Assembly: GCF_004348265.1 (NCBI RefSeq)
Contig: NZ_SMNT01000060.1
Span: 1 to 33,681, forward strand
From: Methylobacterium segetis
GTDB taxonomy: Bacteria; Pseudomonadota; Alphaproteobacteria; Rhizobiales; Beijerinckiaceae
Direction: 5' to 3'
DNA: 33,681 bases
In this document: one piece after another, positions 1 to 7,765 of the stretch
Numbering within the stretch: position 1 is the stretch's first letter
Layout of the letters: every line of letters begins with the position of its first letter
The notes under the pieces: generated by a model
The model's database searches: none
Seen by the model: the letters and a program-made list of their open reading frames with translations, nothing else
Told to the model about the DNA's origin: nothing
Made by a program: the position numbers and the translations under genes

Positions 1-34
1 GCGCGGCGGAGACGTCGGGGGAGAGGGGCTTCAT
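1..34 (-). CDS. Possible 5' end of a gene running off the window edge
   Basis: An ATG on the minus strand at 34 is followed by an open frame (MKPLSPDVSAA) to the window edge. An AAGGGAG Shine-Dalgarno-like stretch lies about 8 bases upstream. Only 11 codons are visible, so no function can be given. If real, the gene is divergent from the small ORFs that begin at 214. Confidence 0.25.
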   Translation of the reverse strand, partial: MKPLSPDVSAA

Positions 35-213
35 CGTGGACGCTCCCTTGGGCAAGTCGGGACAGGCGTCCTTGGTAGACCTCCGGGCGCCGCCTTCCCT
101 GACGCGGATCACGCTCGGTCCCCGCAGAGAGGGCGGCCGGCCCTGCGTGATGCGCCTCACAGTCGGCGCCCCTGAACGGCGCGAGACTGGGGACACAGCA
201 GCAGGAGGCTCCC

Positions 214-327
214 ATGACCCTCGTCGTCCTCGATCCCCGCACCGGCACCTACGCCACCATCGCGATCCCGGTGCGCGCCTCGCTGCCGCGGCCCGCCGCG
301 ATCCGCACCCAGCCCGCCCGCCGCTAG
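214..327 (+). CDS. Small hypothetical protein, 37 aa
   Basis: The ORF begins MTLVVLDPRTGTYATIAIPV and ends in a basic, proline-rich tail. The ATG is preceded by AGGAGG with a 5-base spacing, a near-ideal ribosome binding site, which is the main reason to accept it. It is the first of three small same-strand ORFs (214, 362, 483), each with its own Shine-Dalgarno sequence and 16-35 bases between them, suggesting one transcript. No domain, membrane segment or signal peptide is visible. I do not recognise the family. Confidence 0.5.
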   Translation: MTLVVLDPRTGTYATIAIPVRASLPRPAAIRTQPARR

Positions 328-361
328 CGCGGGCACCCGTCGAACCCTCCGGGAGGATGCC

Positions 362-466
362 ATGCGACGCTCCCACGCCCTCCGCGCCAAGGCTCAGATC
401 CTGCGCGAACTCGACCTCCGGCTCGCCGAGCGCAGCCGCGCCAACGCCGCCTCGGGGCGGCCCTGA
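362..466 (+). CDS. Small hypothetical protein, 34 aa
   Basis: A 34-residue, Arg/Ala/Leu-rich ORF beginning MRRSHALRAKAQILRELDLR. The middle reads as a short amphipathic helix. The ATG follows GGGAGGATGCC, so a Shine-Dalgarno sequence is present. It is the second in a run of three small ORFs. No function is assigned. The length is so short that chance cannot be excluded, although the ribosome binding site and tandem arrangement support it. Confidence 0.4.
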   Translation: MRRSHALRAKAQILRELDLRLAERSRANAASGRP

Positions 467-482
467 ACGACGGGAGGCCAGC

Positions 483-695
483 ATGGAGATCGAGGCCCTC
501 GACCGCCCCGCCGACCTGAGGATCTGGCACGTCGCGCCGACCCCGGCCGCGGGCCGCCCGAAGCGCTTCGGCAGCCTGCGCGATGCCATCGCCGCTGCCG
601 CCGAGAGCTTGTCCGCACCCGGCGTCGAGCCCTGGATCGTGACAGACGAGGGCGAGTTGCTCTCCCCGACCTGGATCCAGACCTACCTGAACTGA
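483..695 (+). CDS. Small hypothetical protein, 70 aa
   Basis: A soluble 70-residue protein, MEIEALDRPADLRIWHVAPT at the start, ending with WIVTDEGELLSPTWIQTYLN. The composition is normal for a folded protein. The pattern (basic linker, an Ala-rich helix near residues 30-45, then a strand-like WIVTDEGELL segment) resembles small proteins annotated only as hypothetical in Methylobacterium-type genomes; this is from memory and not checked. The ATG at 483 is preceded by GGGAGG. The open frame extends upstream to 36, but that part overlaps the two smaller ORFs and has no ribosome binding site, so the internal start is preferred. It is the last gene of the small-ORF run. Confidence 0.6.
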   Translation: MEIEALDRPADLRIWHVAPTPAAGRPKRFGSLRDAIAAAAESLSAPGVEPWIVTDEGELLSPTWIQTYLN

Positions 696-871
696 GCGCG
701 GACGGGACGACCCGTCCGATGCCCGGGTCCGGGCGATGCCCGTCGCGCCGGAACCGCACGCTTCCTCCCCCTCCTCTCCCGGTGCCGAACCGCCCGGCCA
801 CGCTCGCGTTGATCCGTCGCCGGTCGTCTCGATGACGATGCCGCCGGTGCCGAACCCGCGCGGAGGCGGCC

Positions 872-1933
872 ATGACGCGGGTGCGCACCGCCCTTCCCCC
901 TTCCTCCCTACCCCCCTTCCCTCTGCCTCTCTTCGTCCTGCCTGTCCTCGGCCTCGCTCTCTGGCCCTCCTCGGCCCGATCCGAGGACTTCCGGCTGCGC
1001 CTGCCGCTTGCCTGCGAGCCCGGCGTCACCTGCTTCGTCCAGCATTACGTCGACCGCGATCCCGGATCCGGCGCCCGCGACTACACTTGCGGCAGCCGGA
1101 CCTACGACGGCCACGACGGCACGGATTTCCGCCTGCCGACGCTGGCGCAGGAGGCCGGACCCGCCGGCACGGTGCTCGCCGCGGCAGCCGGGCGCGTGCT
1201 GCGAACCCGCGACGACGCGCCCGACGTCTCCGTCCGGGAGACCGGCCTTGGGGCGGTCGCGGGTGTCGAGTGCGGCAACGGCCTCGTGATCGGCCATGCC
1301 GGCGGCTACGAGACCCAGTACTGCCATCTCGCCCGCGGCAGCCTGACGGTTCGCCCCGGCGACACGGTCGAGGCCGGCCAGCGCCTCGGGCGGGTCGGGC
1401 TCTCGGGCGCGAGCGAGTTCCCGCATCTGCACCTCACCCTCCGCCGCGCCGGCCGCACGGTCGATCCGTTCGCGCCGGAGACTGGCTCCGGGGGCTGCAG
1501 CCCGGCGGCGGGGCCTTCGGCGGACAGCCTCTGGGAACCGGCGCTGCGCGAGGGACTCGCCTATCGGGCCGGCACGGTGCTCAATGCCGGCTTCTCCAGC
1601 GGCCCGGTCCGGATGGAGGTGATCGAGAGCGGAACGGTCGGGGCCGCCGGGCCGGCCGGGCCGGCTCTCGTCGCCTTCGTGCGCGCGATCGGTCTCGATG
1701 CGGGCGACGTTCAGAGCCTCGTGCTCAGCGGGCCGGACGGCCGCCCGATCGCGCAGAGCGAGGAGGCGCCGCTCGCGCGGCCGCGAGCGCAGTCGCTGGT
1801 CTTCGTCGGGCGCAAGCGTCCGGAGGCGGGCTTCCCGCCCGGGGTCTACACCGCCACCTTCCGCGTCCTGCGCGCCGGCAAACCCGCTCTCGCGCACAGC
1901 TTCAGTATGGAGTTGCCTGCCCTGAACCGATGA
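872..1933 (+). CDS. Secreted M23 family (LytM-type) metallopeptidase
   Basis: A 353-residue protein predicted to be an exported zinc endopeptidase acting on peptidoglycan cross-links or a related murein factor. A long Pro/Leu-rich hydrophobic N-terminus (about residues 8-36, ending SSARS) looks like a signal peptide. The M23 zinc site is complete: HxxxD at H81/D85 (HDGTDF), a further histidine at H152 (YCHLARG), and HxH at H185/H187 (PHLHL). A beta-rich C-terminal region (about 210-353) contains repeats of strand-like segments and no recognised domain. The gene stands alone and converges with the RTX gene, with a strong hairpin between them. Substrate and whether it is active or a regulator of amidases cannot be told from sequence. 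Confidence 0.9.
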   Translation: MTRVRTALPPSSLPPFPLPLFVLPVLGLALWPSSARSEDFRLRLPLACEPGVTCFVQHYVDRDPGSGARDYTCGSRTYDGHDGTDFRLPTLAQEAGPAGTVLAAAAGRVLRTRDDAPDVSVRETGLGAVAGVECGNGLVIGHAGGYETQYCHLARGSLTVRPGDTVEAGQRLGRVGLSGASEFPHLHLTLRRAGRTVDPFAPETGSGGCSPAAGPSADSLWEPALREGLAYRAGTVLNAGFSSGPVRMEVIESGTVGAAGPAGPALVAFVRAIGLDAGDVQSLVLSGPDGRPIAQSEEAPLARPRAQSLVFVGRKRPEAGFPPGVYTATFRVLRAGKPALAHSFSMELPALNR

Positions 1934-1960
1934 GCCCCGAAATGGGCGCGAGACACGGCT

Positions 1961-1998
1961 CAGCCCGCCGCGCGGCCGGAGCGATGCGCGGCGGGCTG
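1961..1998. terminator. Perfect 13-bp inverted repeat between convergent genes
   Basis: Arms 1961-1973 and 1986-1998 are exact reverse complements (13 bp, GC-rich) around a 12-base loop. The repeat sits between the stop of the M23 gene (1933) and the stop of the RTX gene (2076). A second 8-bp inverted repeat follows (2008-2015 with 2028-2035). There is no clear T-tract, but the position suits a bidirectional terminator. Confidence 0.55.
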
Positions 1999-2075
1999 GA
2001 CGAGAGCGGCCGCGCGTCCCGGAGGAGGCGCGGCCGGCAGATGTCGGGACGAGCGACCCCGGAGGGCCGGTGGGA

Positions 2076-2639
2076 TCAGAAGAACGCGACCTGCCCGTGC
2101 GGGTTGTCGCCCGTGACGTGGATGTCGTGCACGCCGCCGTCGCCGCTGTTGTAGCTCACGTGCCAGTCGGTGCCGCTGCCCGAGATGCCGTACTCGCCGA
2201 CCTTGAGGTGATCGGCGTCGGCCGCGTACTTGTAGTTCCCCTCCAGGTAGATCTTGTCGGTCGCCCCGAAATCGTGGATCTGGTCGACGCCGGCGGTCTT
2301 GGCGTAGCCGGTGTCGCCCTTGTGGAAGTAGAAGTCGTCGGCGCCCTTGCCGCCGTAGATCATGTCGCTGCCGGATCCGCCGTGGATCACGTCCTTGCCG
2401 TCGCCGTCGTCGAGCCAGTCGTTGCCGGCCCCGCCCTCGATCCGGTCGTCGCCCGCCTCGCCGTAGATCCTGTCGTTGCCGGCGTCGCCGTAGAGCTTGT
2501 CGTCGCCCGCACCGCCACGGACGGTGTCGTCGCCGCCCATGGCGTGAACGGTGTCGTTCCCGCCCTTGGCGTCGATCGTGTCCGCGTAGTCGGTGCCGTA
2601 GAGGTTCTCGCCGTTGTTGGTTCCGGGGATCGTAGCCAT
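2076..2639 (-). CDS. RTX-type calcium-binding repeat protein, 187 aa
   Basis: About eight consecutive RTX nonapeptides (GGxGxDxLx type, such as AGDDKLYGD, AGNDRIYGE and AGDDRIEGG) fill residues 20-100. They should fold into a calcium-binding beta roll. The remainder (KGADDFYFHKGD onward, then a DFGATDKIYL segment) matches the C-terminal part typical of RTX proteins that leave the cell through a type I secretion system. There is no N-terminal signal peptide, as expected for that route. There is no enzymatic domain, so it is a short surface or matrix-type RTX protein or a calcium-binding accessory. No type I exporter is in the window. The start at 2639 was chosen because it follows AAAGGG and begins directly before the repeats; the longer frame to 2756 has a non-RTX basic N-terminus. 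A CRP-like palindrome lies about 120 bases upstream. Confidence 0.85.
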   Translation of the reverse strand: MATIPGTNNGENLYGTDYADTIDAKGGNDTVHAMGGDDTVRGGAGDDKLYGDAGNDRIYGEAGDDRIEGGAGNDWLDDGDGKDVIHGGSGSDMIYGGKGADDFYFHKGDTGYAKTAGVDQIHDFGATDKIYLEGNYKYAADADHLKVGEYGISGSGTDWHVSYNSGDGGVHDIHVTGDNPHGQVAFF

Positions 2640-2757
2640 GGTCAACCCTTTCCGAGATCGCGTGTCGCGTGGTGCCGCCGACGAGAGCTGCCGCCGTCCG
2701 CGACGGCTCCGTTCTCCGCGGCTGAAGAGAGGGGCAACCGTTTCAGGGACCGCCAAC

Positions 2758-2773
2758 TGTGAAGCAGGTCACG
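2758..2773. promoter_or_regulatory. CRP-like site, TGTGA-N6-TCACG
   Basis: The bases read TGTGA AGCAGG TCACG, nine of ten matches to the TGTGA-N6-TCACA consensus of Crp-family regulators. The site lies 119 bases upstream of the RTX start, between that gene and the histidine kinase stop. The binding factor is unknown, although two Crp/Fnr proteins are encoded in this window. Confidence 0.35.
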
Positions 2774-2810
2774 GACGCGCTTCCGCCCGGTCCGGGCCTT
2801 CGCGGAGGCC

Positions 2811-2829
2811 GCGGGCAGCCTCTGCCCGC
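2811..2829 (-). terminator. GC hairpin just after the histidine kinase stop
   Basis: An exact 8-bp inverted repeat (2811-2818 with 2822-2829) with a 3-base loop begins one base after the kinase stop codon. It has no T-tract, so intrinsic termination is only suggested by position. Confidence 0.4.
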
Positions 2830-2830
2830 T

Positions 2831-3604
2831 TCAGGCGCGCGGCTCGGCCGCTATGCGCGCGGTGAGCGGCAGGTCGATCCGGCAGCGCACGCCCGGGGGC
2901 TCGAATTCGAGGGCGCATTCCGCCCTGAGCTCGTAGGGCAGCACGCGCTCGAACAGGGTCCGCCCGAAGCCCAGGCGCGCCGGGGCCGAGACCGGCGGCC
3001 CGCCGCGCTCCGTCCAGTCGATGACGAGACGGGGCTCGGGACCCTCGATCCGGTGCCAGGAGACGGTGATACGGCCTTCCGGGCTCATCAACGCCCCGAA
3101 CTTCACCGTATTGGTCGCGAGTTCGTTGAAGGCGAGGCCGAGGGTGCCCGCCGCCCGCGCCTGCAACAGGATCTGCGGACCGGAGATCTGCACCTGCTCC
3201 CCCTCCTTGGCGTGGAAGGAGAGCAACTCGTCCGAGACCAGGGAGTGCAGATCGAGGCGCAAGTGCGGATCGACGGCCATGGCGCCTTGGACCCGGCCGA
3301 GGGCGCTCAGACGCCCGTCGAGGTGCATCGCGTAATCCTCGACGCTCTCGCTCGTGTCGGCCGAGCGGCGCGCCACCGAGCGCACCACCGCGAGCATGTT
3401 GTGCAACTGGTGCTGAAGTTCGGCGCAGCGCCACTCGGCCTCGGCCAGCCGGGTCTCGGCCGCCTCGGCTCTGGCATTCGCCCGGTCCAGGCTCAGGCGC
3501 AGATGCGCGTCCTCGGAGTCCAGCGCTGCCTCCCTGACCTGACCCATCCCACGCCTGCGCGGCCGGCTGCGCCTCGTTCCCTTGCCGACGGTCGTCGCGG
3601 ACAT
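2831..3604 (-). CDS. HWE-family sensor histidine kinase, 257 aa
   Basis: A soluble histidine kinase of the HWE/HisKA_2 type. The dimerisation and phosphoacceptor region reads AELQHQLHNMLAVV (H65 as likely phosphoacceptor), preceded by an Ala/Glu/Arg coiled coil (about residues 35-62). The N box is NELATNTVKFGAL (N160), the WxE signature is DWTERGG (W197/E199), and a glycine box GFGRTLFERVLP follows. No PAS, GAF or membrane segment is present, so the input presumably comes through the short N-terminus or a partner. The start at 3604 has GAAGG upstream; a later ATG at 3547 is possible. The gene is divergent from a single-domain response regulator 65 bases away, its probable cognate partner. Confidence 0.85.
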   Translation of the reverse strand: MSATTVGKGTRRSRPRRRGMGQVREAALDSEDAHLRLSLDRANARAEAAETRLAEAEWRCAELQHQLHNMLAVVRSVARRSADTSESVEDYAMHLDGRLSALGRVQGAMAVDPHLRLDLHSLVSDELLSFHAKEGEQVQISGPQILLQARAAGTLGLAFNELATNTVKFGALMSPEGRITVSWHRIEGPEPRLVIDWTERGGPPVSAPARLGFGRTLFERVLPYELRAECALEFEPPGVRCRIDLPLTARIAAEPRA

Positions 3605-3669
3605 AGCTACGACCTTCCCGAGGCTAATGCACGCTATCATTGTGAGGTTCGCGTACCGAGGAGTGCCCG

Positions 3670-4071
3670 ATGCCCGTGTCCCCCGGCTCCGGAGATCTGG
3701 CGCGCTGCCGCGTGCTCGTGGTCGAGGACGAGTACTTCCTGGCCGACGACGTGGCGCGGGCGCTCTCTGCCCACGGCGCGGAGGTGATCGGTCCCGTGGG
3801 GACCCTGTCCGAGGCGGAGAACCTCGCCCGCTCGCGGCCCCTCGACGCGGCGCTTCTCGACATCAACCTGCGGGGTGAGATGAGCTATCCCGTCGCCGAC
3901 ATCCTGCGGGAGCGCAACGTGTCGGTGGTGTTCACGACGGGCTACGGCGAGGCGCTGATCCCGCCCTCCTACGCCTACGCTCCCGTCTGGCAGAAGCCGG
4001 CCGAGATCGACCGCTGCCTGCCCGACCTCGTCACCCTCCTGCGCGGGGTGTGGCAGGCCGTGGAGGCCTGA
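3670..4071 (+). CDS. Single-domain response regulator (receiver only), 133 aa
   Basis: A stand-alone CheY-like receiver. The acidic pocket is E19/D20, the phosphoacceptor is D64 (ALLDINL), the switch Thr is in FTTGYG (T89/T90), and the conserved lysine is K109 (QKPAE). No output domain follows, so it acts by protein contact or as a phosphate sink. The FTTGYG and QKP motifs are typical of receivers paired with HWE kinases in Hyphomicrobiales. The ATG follows GAGGAG. It is divergent from the kinase and ends 3 bases from the convergent DUF3108 stop. Confidence 0.88.
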   Translation: MPVSPGSGDLARCRVLVVEDEYFLADDVARALSAHGAEVIGPVGTLSEAENLARSRPLDAALLDINLRGEMSYPVADILRERNVSVVFTTGYGEALIPPSYAYAPVWQKPAEIDRCLPDLVTLLRGVWQAVEA

Positions 4072-4074
4072 TCC

Positions 4075-4953
4075 CTACCGGACCCGCGGCAGGCTCACGC
4101 GGACCGACGTCCGCCCGGCCTCCGCGGATGCGCTCCGCGCGGTCTTGTTCCGCCCCCAGGCCGTCGCGTCGATTCGCACCTCTCCCCAGCCCGTGGCGAC
4201 ACTGATCGACAGAGGCAGGAGGAGGCCGCCGCCCGGGATCGGCGCGAGGCGCACGCGCATCTCGTCGTTCTCGGCCATGCGGCGGACGGTCGGGCCGTTC
4301 GCCCGGTGACCGGCGATCGGCACCCAGCGGACCCGGCACTCGAGCGCGGGTCCGCGATAGGGCCCCTCCGTCACCTCGGCCAGCGCACCCGGCGACAGGA
4401 CGAGGTCGGCCCGCGTGGCCCCGTCGAAGACCGGGATCCGCCGCTCGCAGAGGGCGGGATCGAGCGGCGCGGAGCCGGCGGGCACGGCGAGCGCGCTCAG
4501 CGGATCGACGATCCCCGTCCGGTCCTTCGGCGCGAGCGGGACCCGGTCCGGCCGCGGTGTCGGCTCCGGCTCGAGCGACAGGCTCGTCACCGCGCCGCGC
4601 GAGAGGCGCATCGCGACCCGGATCGGCTTGCCGGCATATTGGCTCTCGACCGAGAAATCGGCCGGCACGGCGCCTCCCGGCCCGAGCCGTCCGGAGGCGC
4701 GCGCCCGGCCCGTGCCGTCGACGAAGAAGCCGACGAGACCCTGGAGGGAGGCCGTCAGGTCGAGGCCATAGCCTCCGGCTTCGGGACCCTTGTCGAGGGT
4801 GAGCGTCGCCTGCCCGACCGGCAGGCCGAGGAAGCGCAGGCCGTAGGTGGCGCTGAAGCGCTCGGGCGCGGGTTCGGACCGGGCTGGGCCCGGCAGCGCC
4901 GCGAGCGACAGCGCGGCCACGATCAGGGTGGCCGGGCCGAGGGCTAGCGTCAT
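4075..4953 (-). CDS. DUF3108 domain-containing exported protein, 292 aa
   Basis: A periplasmic beta-rich protein. The N-terminus is a clean signal peptide (MTLALGPATLIVAALSLAAL, cleavage near ARSEP). The mature start (FSATYGLRFLGLPVGQATLTL) is the hallmark opening of DUF3108 proteins, which are of unknown biochemical role in the envelope. Two cysteines (in ALCERRIP and ALECRVRW) could form a disulfide. The frame runs upstream to 5604, but that part overlaps the oxidase genes and has shadow composition, so 4953 is used. It lies 116 bases after the oxidase subunit IV gene on the same strand. It may be read through from that operon, but a link to respiration is not shown. Confidence 0.8.
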   Translation of the reverse strand: MTLALGPATLIVAALSLAALPGPARSEPAPERFSATYGLRFLGLPVGQATLTLDKGPEAGGYGLDLTASLQGLVGFFVDGTGRARASGRLGPGGAVPADFSVESQYAGKPIRVAMRLSRGAVTSLSLEPEPTPRPDRVPLAPKDRTGIVDPLSALAVPAGSAPLDPALCERRIPVFDGATRADLVLSPGALAEVTEGPYRGPALECRVRWVPIAGHRANGPTVRRMAENDEMRVRLAPIPGGGLLLPLSISVATGWGEVRIDATAWGRNKTARSASAEAGRTSVRVSLPRVR

Positions 4954-5069
4954 CGGGGAGCGGCGCTCCCGGTTGCGTACGGCATGGCCTCGTTCGTCCT
5001 GCGGTCGGCGCCCCGATGCCGATCCTAGAGCACTTTGCGCCGAAGTGGTGGCGGGTCCCGCCCATCCTG

Positions 5070-5372
5070 TCAGGCGTTGGCGAGGCGGCTCAGGACGTCG
5101 GCAAGGGTGAGCGTGAACAGGATCATGAGCCAGAACAGGCCCGCGGCCGCGGTCAGGCGCACCAGCGGCCCCGCTTCGTCGAGGCGCATGAACAGCACGG
5201 CGACGAGCGCGGCCTGCATCGCCGCGAGCCCGAGATTGACCGCAACCGTCCACGCGCCGAGCGGTGCGTAGGCGGCGATCAGGCTGAGCGCGAGGAGCGC
5301 GATCAGGCCGGCCCAGACCGGCAGCGCGCTGCGCCAGAGCCGGGCGGTGGAGGTTGGCCCGCCCGCGCTCAT
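5070..5372 (-). CDS. caa3-type cytochrome oxidase subunit IV, 100 aa
   Basis: A small protein with three predicted transmembrane helices (about residues 15-35, 40-62 and 72-95), in the position and size of the bacterial oxidase subunit IV (CtaF/CoxD, COX4-like). The second helix with ALVAVLFMRL and the third with LFWLMILFTLTLAD match the family pattern, in which the helix-2/3 loop carries a short acidic or basic linker (DEAG). It begins at an ATG that overlaps the subunit III stop (ATGA), so it is translationally coupled as the last oxidase gene. It probably helps assembly or stability of the CuB site, as described for other subunit IV proteins. Confidence 0.8.
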   Translation of the reverse strand: MSAGGPTSTARLWRSALPVWAGLIALLALSLIAAYAPLGAWTVAVNLGLAAMQAALVAVLFMRLDEAGPLVRLTAAAGLFWLMILFTLTLADVLSRLANA

Positions 5373-6034
5373 CCCGAGCGTCCCGGCAGGTAGAGCAGAG
5401 GGAAGAGAAAGATCCACACGATGTCGACGAGGCCCCAGTAGAGCAGGCCCACCTCGACCTGCGGGTTTCCCGGCAGGAATTCGGGATCGCGCCACCCCTT
5501 CCAGAGCAGCCGCGCCAGGAGCCCGATCCCGATCGAGAGATGGATGCCGTGGAGTCCGGTGGCGAACCAGTAGAGGGCGAAGAAGAGCTGCGCGCCCGGC
5601 TCATGCAGCGGGAAGGAGTCGCCGGGGACCAGATGCTTGCCGAGATCCTCCCCGTATTCGAGGCCCTTCACCGCCAGGAAGGCGAGGCCGAGCGCCGCGG
5701 TGGCAGCCAGGCACCCGAGCGTCGTGCGCCTCAGATCCCGATGATCGGCGCTCTTCGAGGCGACCGCCGCGCAGAGGGCGCTCGTCAGCAGGATCGCGCT
5801 GTTGAGCGTGCCGTAGACGATGTTGGTTTCCCGTCCGGCGGCGGCGAAGGCGGCCGCGTGCTCCAGGCGCATCACGGCGTAGGCGAGGAAGATCGCCCCG
5901 AAGAACAGCACCTCGCTCGCGAGGAAGATCCAGATCCCGAAGGTCGCCCCCGCGCGCTGGCGGGCGAGCGCGCGCTCATCGGAGAGGCCCAGCCCGTCCC
6001 AGGGCTCGCGCAGGAGCTTCTCGGCGCCGCTCAC
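5369..6034 (-). CDS. coxC: Cytochrome c oxidase subunit III, 221 aa
   Basis: Heme-copper oxidase subunit III, a membrane protein with no redox cofactor that stabilises subunit I. The sequence begins VSGAEKLL at a GTG start inside a GTGA overlap with the end of subunit I. Family motifs are seen: FGIWIFLASEVLFFGAIF in the first helix, NSAILLTSALCAAVAS, YWFATGLHGIHLSIGIG with the conserved glycine/histidine, and the terminal LYWGLVDIVWIFLFPLLYL. The length and five helices fit the short five-helix form rather than the seven-helix mitochondrial type. The much longer open frame upstream is antisense-like read-through of subunit I in another frame. Confidence 0.93.
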   Translation of the reverse strand: MSGAEKLLREPWDGLGLSDERALARQRAGATFGIWIFLASEVLFFGAIFLAYAVMRLEHAAAFAAAGRETNIVYGTLNSAILLTSALCAAVASKSADHRDLRRTTLGCLAATAALGLAFLAVKGLEYGEDLGKHLVPGDSFPLHEPGAQLFFALYWFATGLHGIHLSIGIGLLARLLWKGWRDPEFLPGNPQVEVGLLYWGLVDIVWIFLFPLLYLPGRSG

Positions 6035-7728
6035 GTCAGCGAACCCTGCGCCGGGATGCGGGGCTGGTCCTTGATCGGCGGGGCGCCCTCCGGGTGGTAA
6101 TTGTAGGGCATGGCCAGCACCTCGGGCTTTCCGAGGAAGTTCTCGCGCGGTGGCGGCGAGGTCGTGCGCCACTCGAGGCCCGAGGCGTTCCACGGGTCGT
6201 TGCGGGCCCGCTCCCCGAAGAAGACCGACCAGGTCAGGTAGCCGAGCGGCATCAGGTAGGCGGCCGCGAGCACCGCGGCGCCCGAGGAGGAGAGCACGTT
6301 CCAGACCTGAAATTCCGGCGGGTAGACGTGGTAGCGCCGCGGCATGCCGAGGTAGCCCGCGATGAATTGCGGGAAGAAGGTCAGGTTGAAGCCGAAGAAC
6401 ATCAGGATCGCGGCGAACTTCGCCCAGGTCTCCGGGTACATCCGCCCCGTCACCTTCGGCCACCAGAAATGCAGGCCGGCGAAATAGGCCGACACGGAGG
6501 CGCCGACCATGATGTAGTGGAAATGCGCGACGACGAAGTAGGTGTCCTGCACATGGACGTCGATCGGGATCGAGGCGAGGAACAGGCCCGTCAGCCCGCC
6601 GACCGTGAACAGGCCGACGAAGCCAAGGGCGTAGAGCATCGGCGATTCGAAGCCGATCTGGCCGCGGTAGAGCGTGGCGGTCCAGTTGAAGACCTTGATG
6701 GCGGACGGCACCGCCACGATGAAGGACAGGAACGAGAAGACGAGCGCCGCGAAGGGCGACATGCCCGAGGTGAACATGTGGTGGCCCCAGGTGAAGAAGC
6801 CGATCACCGCGATCGCCACCAGCGCGTAGACCATGAAGGTGTAGCCGAAGATCCGCCGCCGCGCGAAGCAGGTGATCACCTCCGAGATCACGCCCATCGC
6901 GGGCAGGATCATGATGTAGACCGCCGGGTGCGAGTAGAACCAGAACAGGTGCTGGAACAGGATCGGGTCGCCGCCGCGCGCCGGATCGAAGATCGGCAGG
7001 CCGAACAGGCGCTCGGCGAGGACGAGAAGCAGCGTCACCGCCAGGACCGGGGTCGCGAGCACGAAGATCAGGCTCGTCGTGTACATCGCCCACACGAAGA
7101 GCGGCAGCTTGAACCAGGTCATGCCGGGCGCCCGCAGGGTGTGGGTCGTGGCGATGAAGTTGACGCCCGTGGCGATCGTCGAGAAGCCCGAGACGAACAC
7201 GCCGAGCACGCCCAGCGAGACGGCCGTGTTCGAGAACACGGTCGAGTAGGGCACGTAGAAGGTCCAGCCCGTGTCGATGCCGCCCGCCAGCATGGCCGAT
7301 GCGGTGAGGATCCCGCCGGCGATGTTGAGGTACCAGCTCGCGAGGTTGAGCTTGGGGAAGGCCATGTCCCGCGCGCCGATCATCAGCGGCAGCAGGAAGT
7401 TGCCGAGCGTGGTCGGGATCGACGGGATCAGGAAGAACCACACCATGACCACGCCGTGCAGCGTGAAGAGCTTGTTGTAGGTGTCGGCCCCGACGACGTC
7501 GGCCTTCGGCGTGAACAGCTCCAGGCGCACGATCGTCGCGGCCGCACCCCCGATGAAGAAGAACAGCGTGATCGAGATCGCGTAGAGGATCGCGATCCGC
7601 TTGTGGTCGGTGGAGGTGAGCCAGGATCTGAGCGTGTAGCCGGCCGCGAGGTAGCTCTCCGGCAGGTCGAGGGCGAGCTCTCCCCGGTCGGCCAGGGCGG
7701 TGGGACTCTCGGCGACGTCCGCTGTCAT
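6031..7728 (-). CDS. ctaD: Cytochrome c oxidase subunit I, A2-class, 565 aa
   Basis: The catalytic, twelve-helix heme-copper oxidase subunit that reduces oxygen to water and pumps protons. Ligands are all present: H91 and H404 (heme a), H402 (heme a3), H267, H316 and H317 (CuB). Y271 forms the His-Tyr cross-link pair with H267. K345 (AVPSAIKVFNW) marks the K channel. The D-channel glutamate of the usual HPEV motif is absent; the helix instead reads FYSHPAVY, the YS signature of A2-type oxidases such as Thermus caa3. It lies 37 bases after coxB, with CAGGA before the ATG. Confidence 0.97.
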   Translation of the reverse strand: MTADVAESPTALADRGELALDLPESYLAAGYTLRSWLTSTDHKRIAILYAISITLFFFIGGAAATIVRLELFTPKADVVGADTYNKLFTLHGVVMVWFFLIPSIPTTLGNFLLPLMIGARDMAFPKLNLASWYLNIAGGILTASAMLAGGIDTGWTFYVPYSTVFSNTAVSLGVLGVFVSGFSTIATGVNFIATTHTLRAPGMTWFKLPLFVWAMYTTSLIFVLATPVLAVTLLLVLAERLFGLPIFDPARGGDPILFQHLFWFYSHPAVYIMILPAMGVISEVITCFARRRIFGYTFMVYALVAIAVIGFFTWGHHMFTSGMSPFAALVFSFLSFIVAVPSAIKVFNWTATLYRGQIGFESPMLYALGFVGLFTVGGLTGLFLASIPIDVHVQDTYFVVAHFHYIMVGASVSAYFAGLHFWWPKVTGRMYPETWAKFAAILMFFGFNLTFFPQFIAGYLGMPRRYHVYPPEFQVWNVLSSSGAAVLAAAYLMPLGYLTWSVFFGERARNDPWNASGLEWRTTSPPPRENFLGKPEVLAMPYNYHPEGAPPIKDQPRIPAQGSLT

Positions 7729-7765
7729 GGGGTCACGTCCTGGCTCTCGTCCTGTCTCGGGTGGC

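Noticed and set aside
36..482. Upstream extension of the 70-aa ORF at 483
   Set aside because: It overlaps two small ORFs that each have a ribosome binding site, and it has no start signal of its own.
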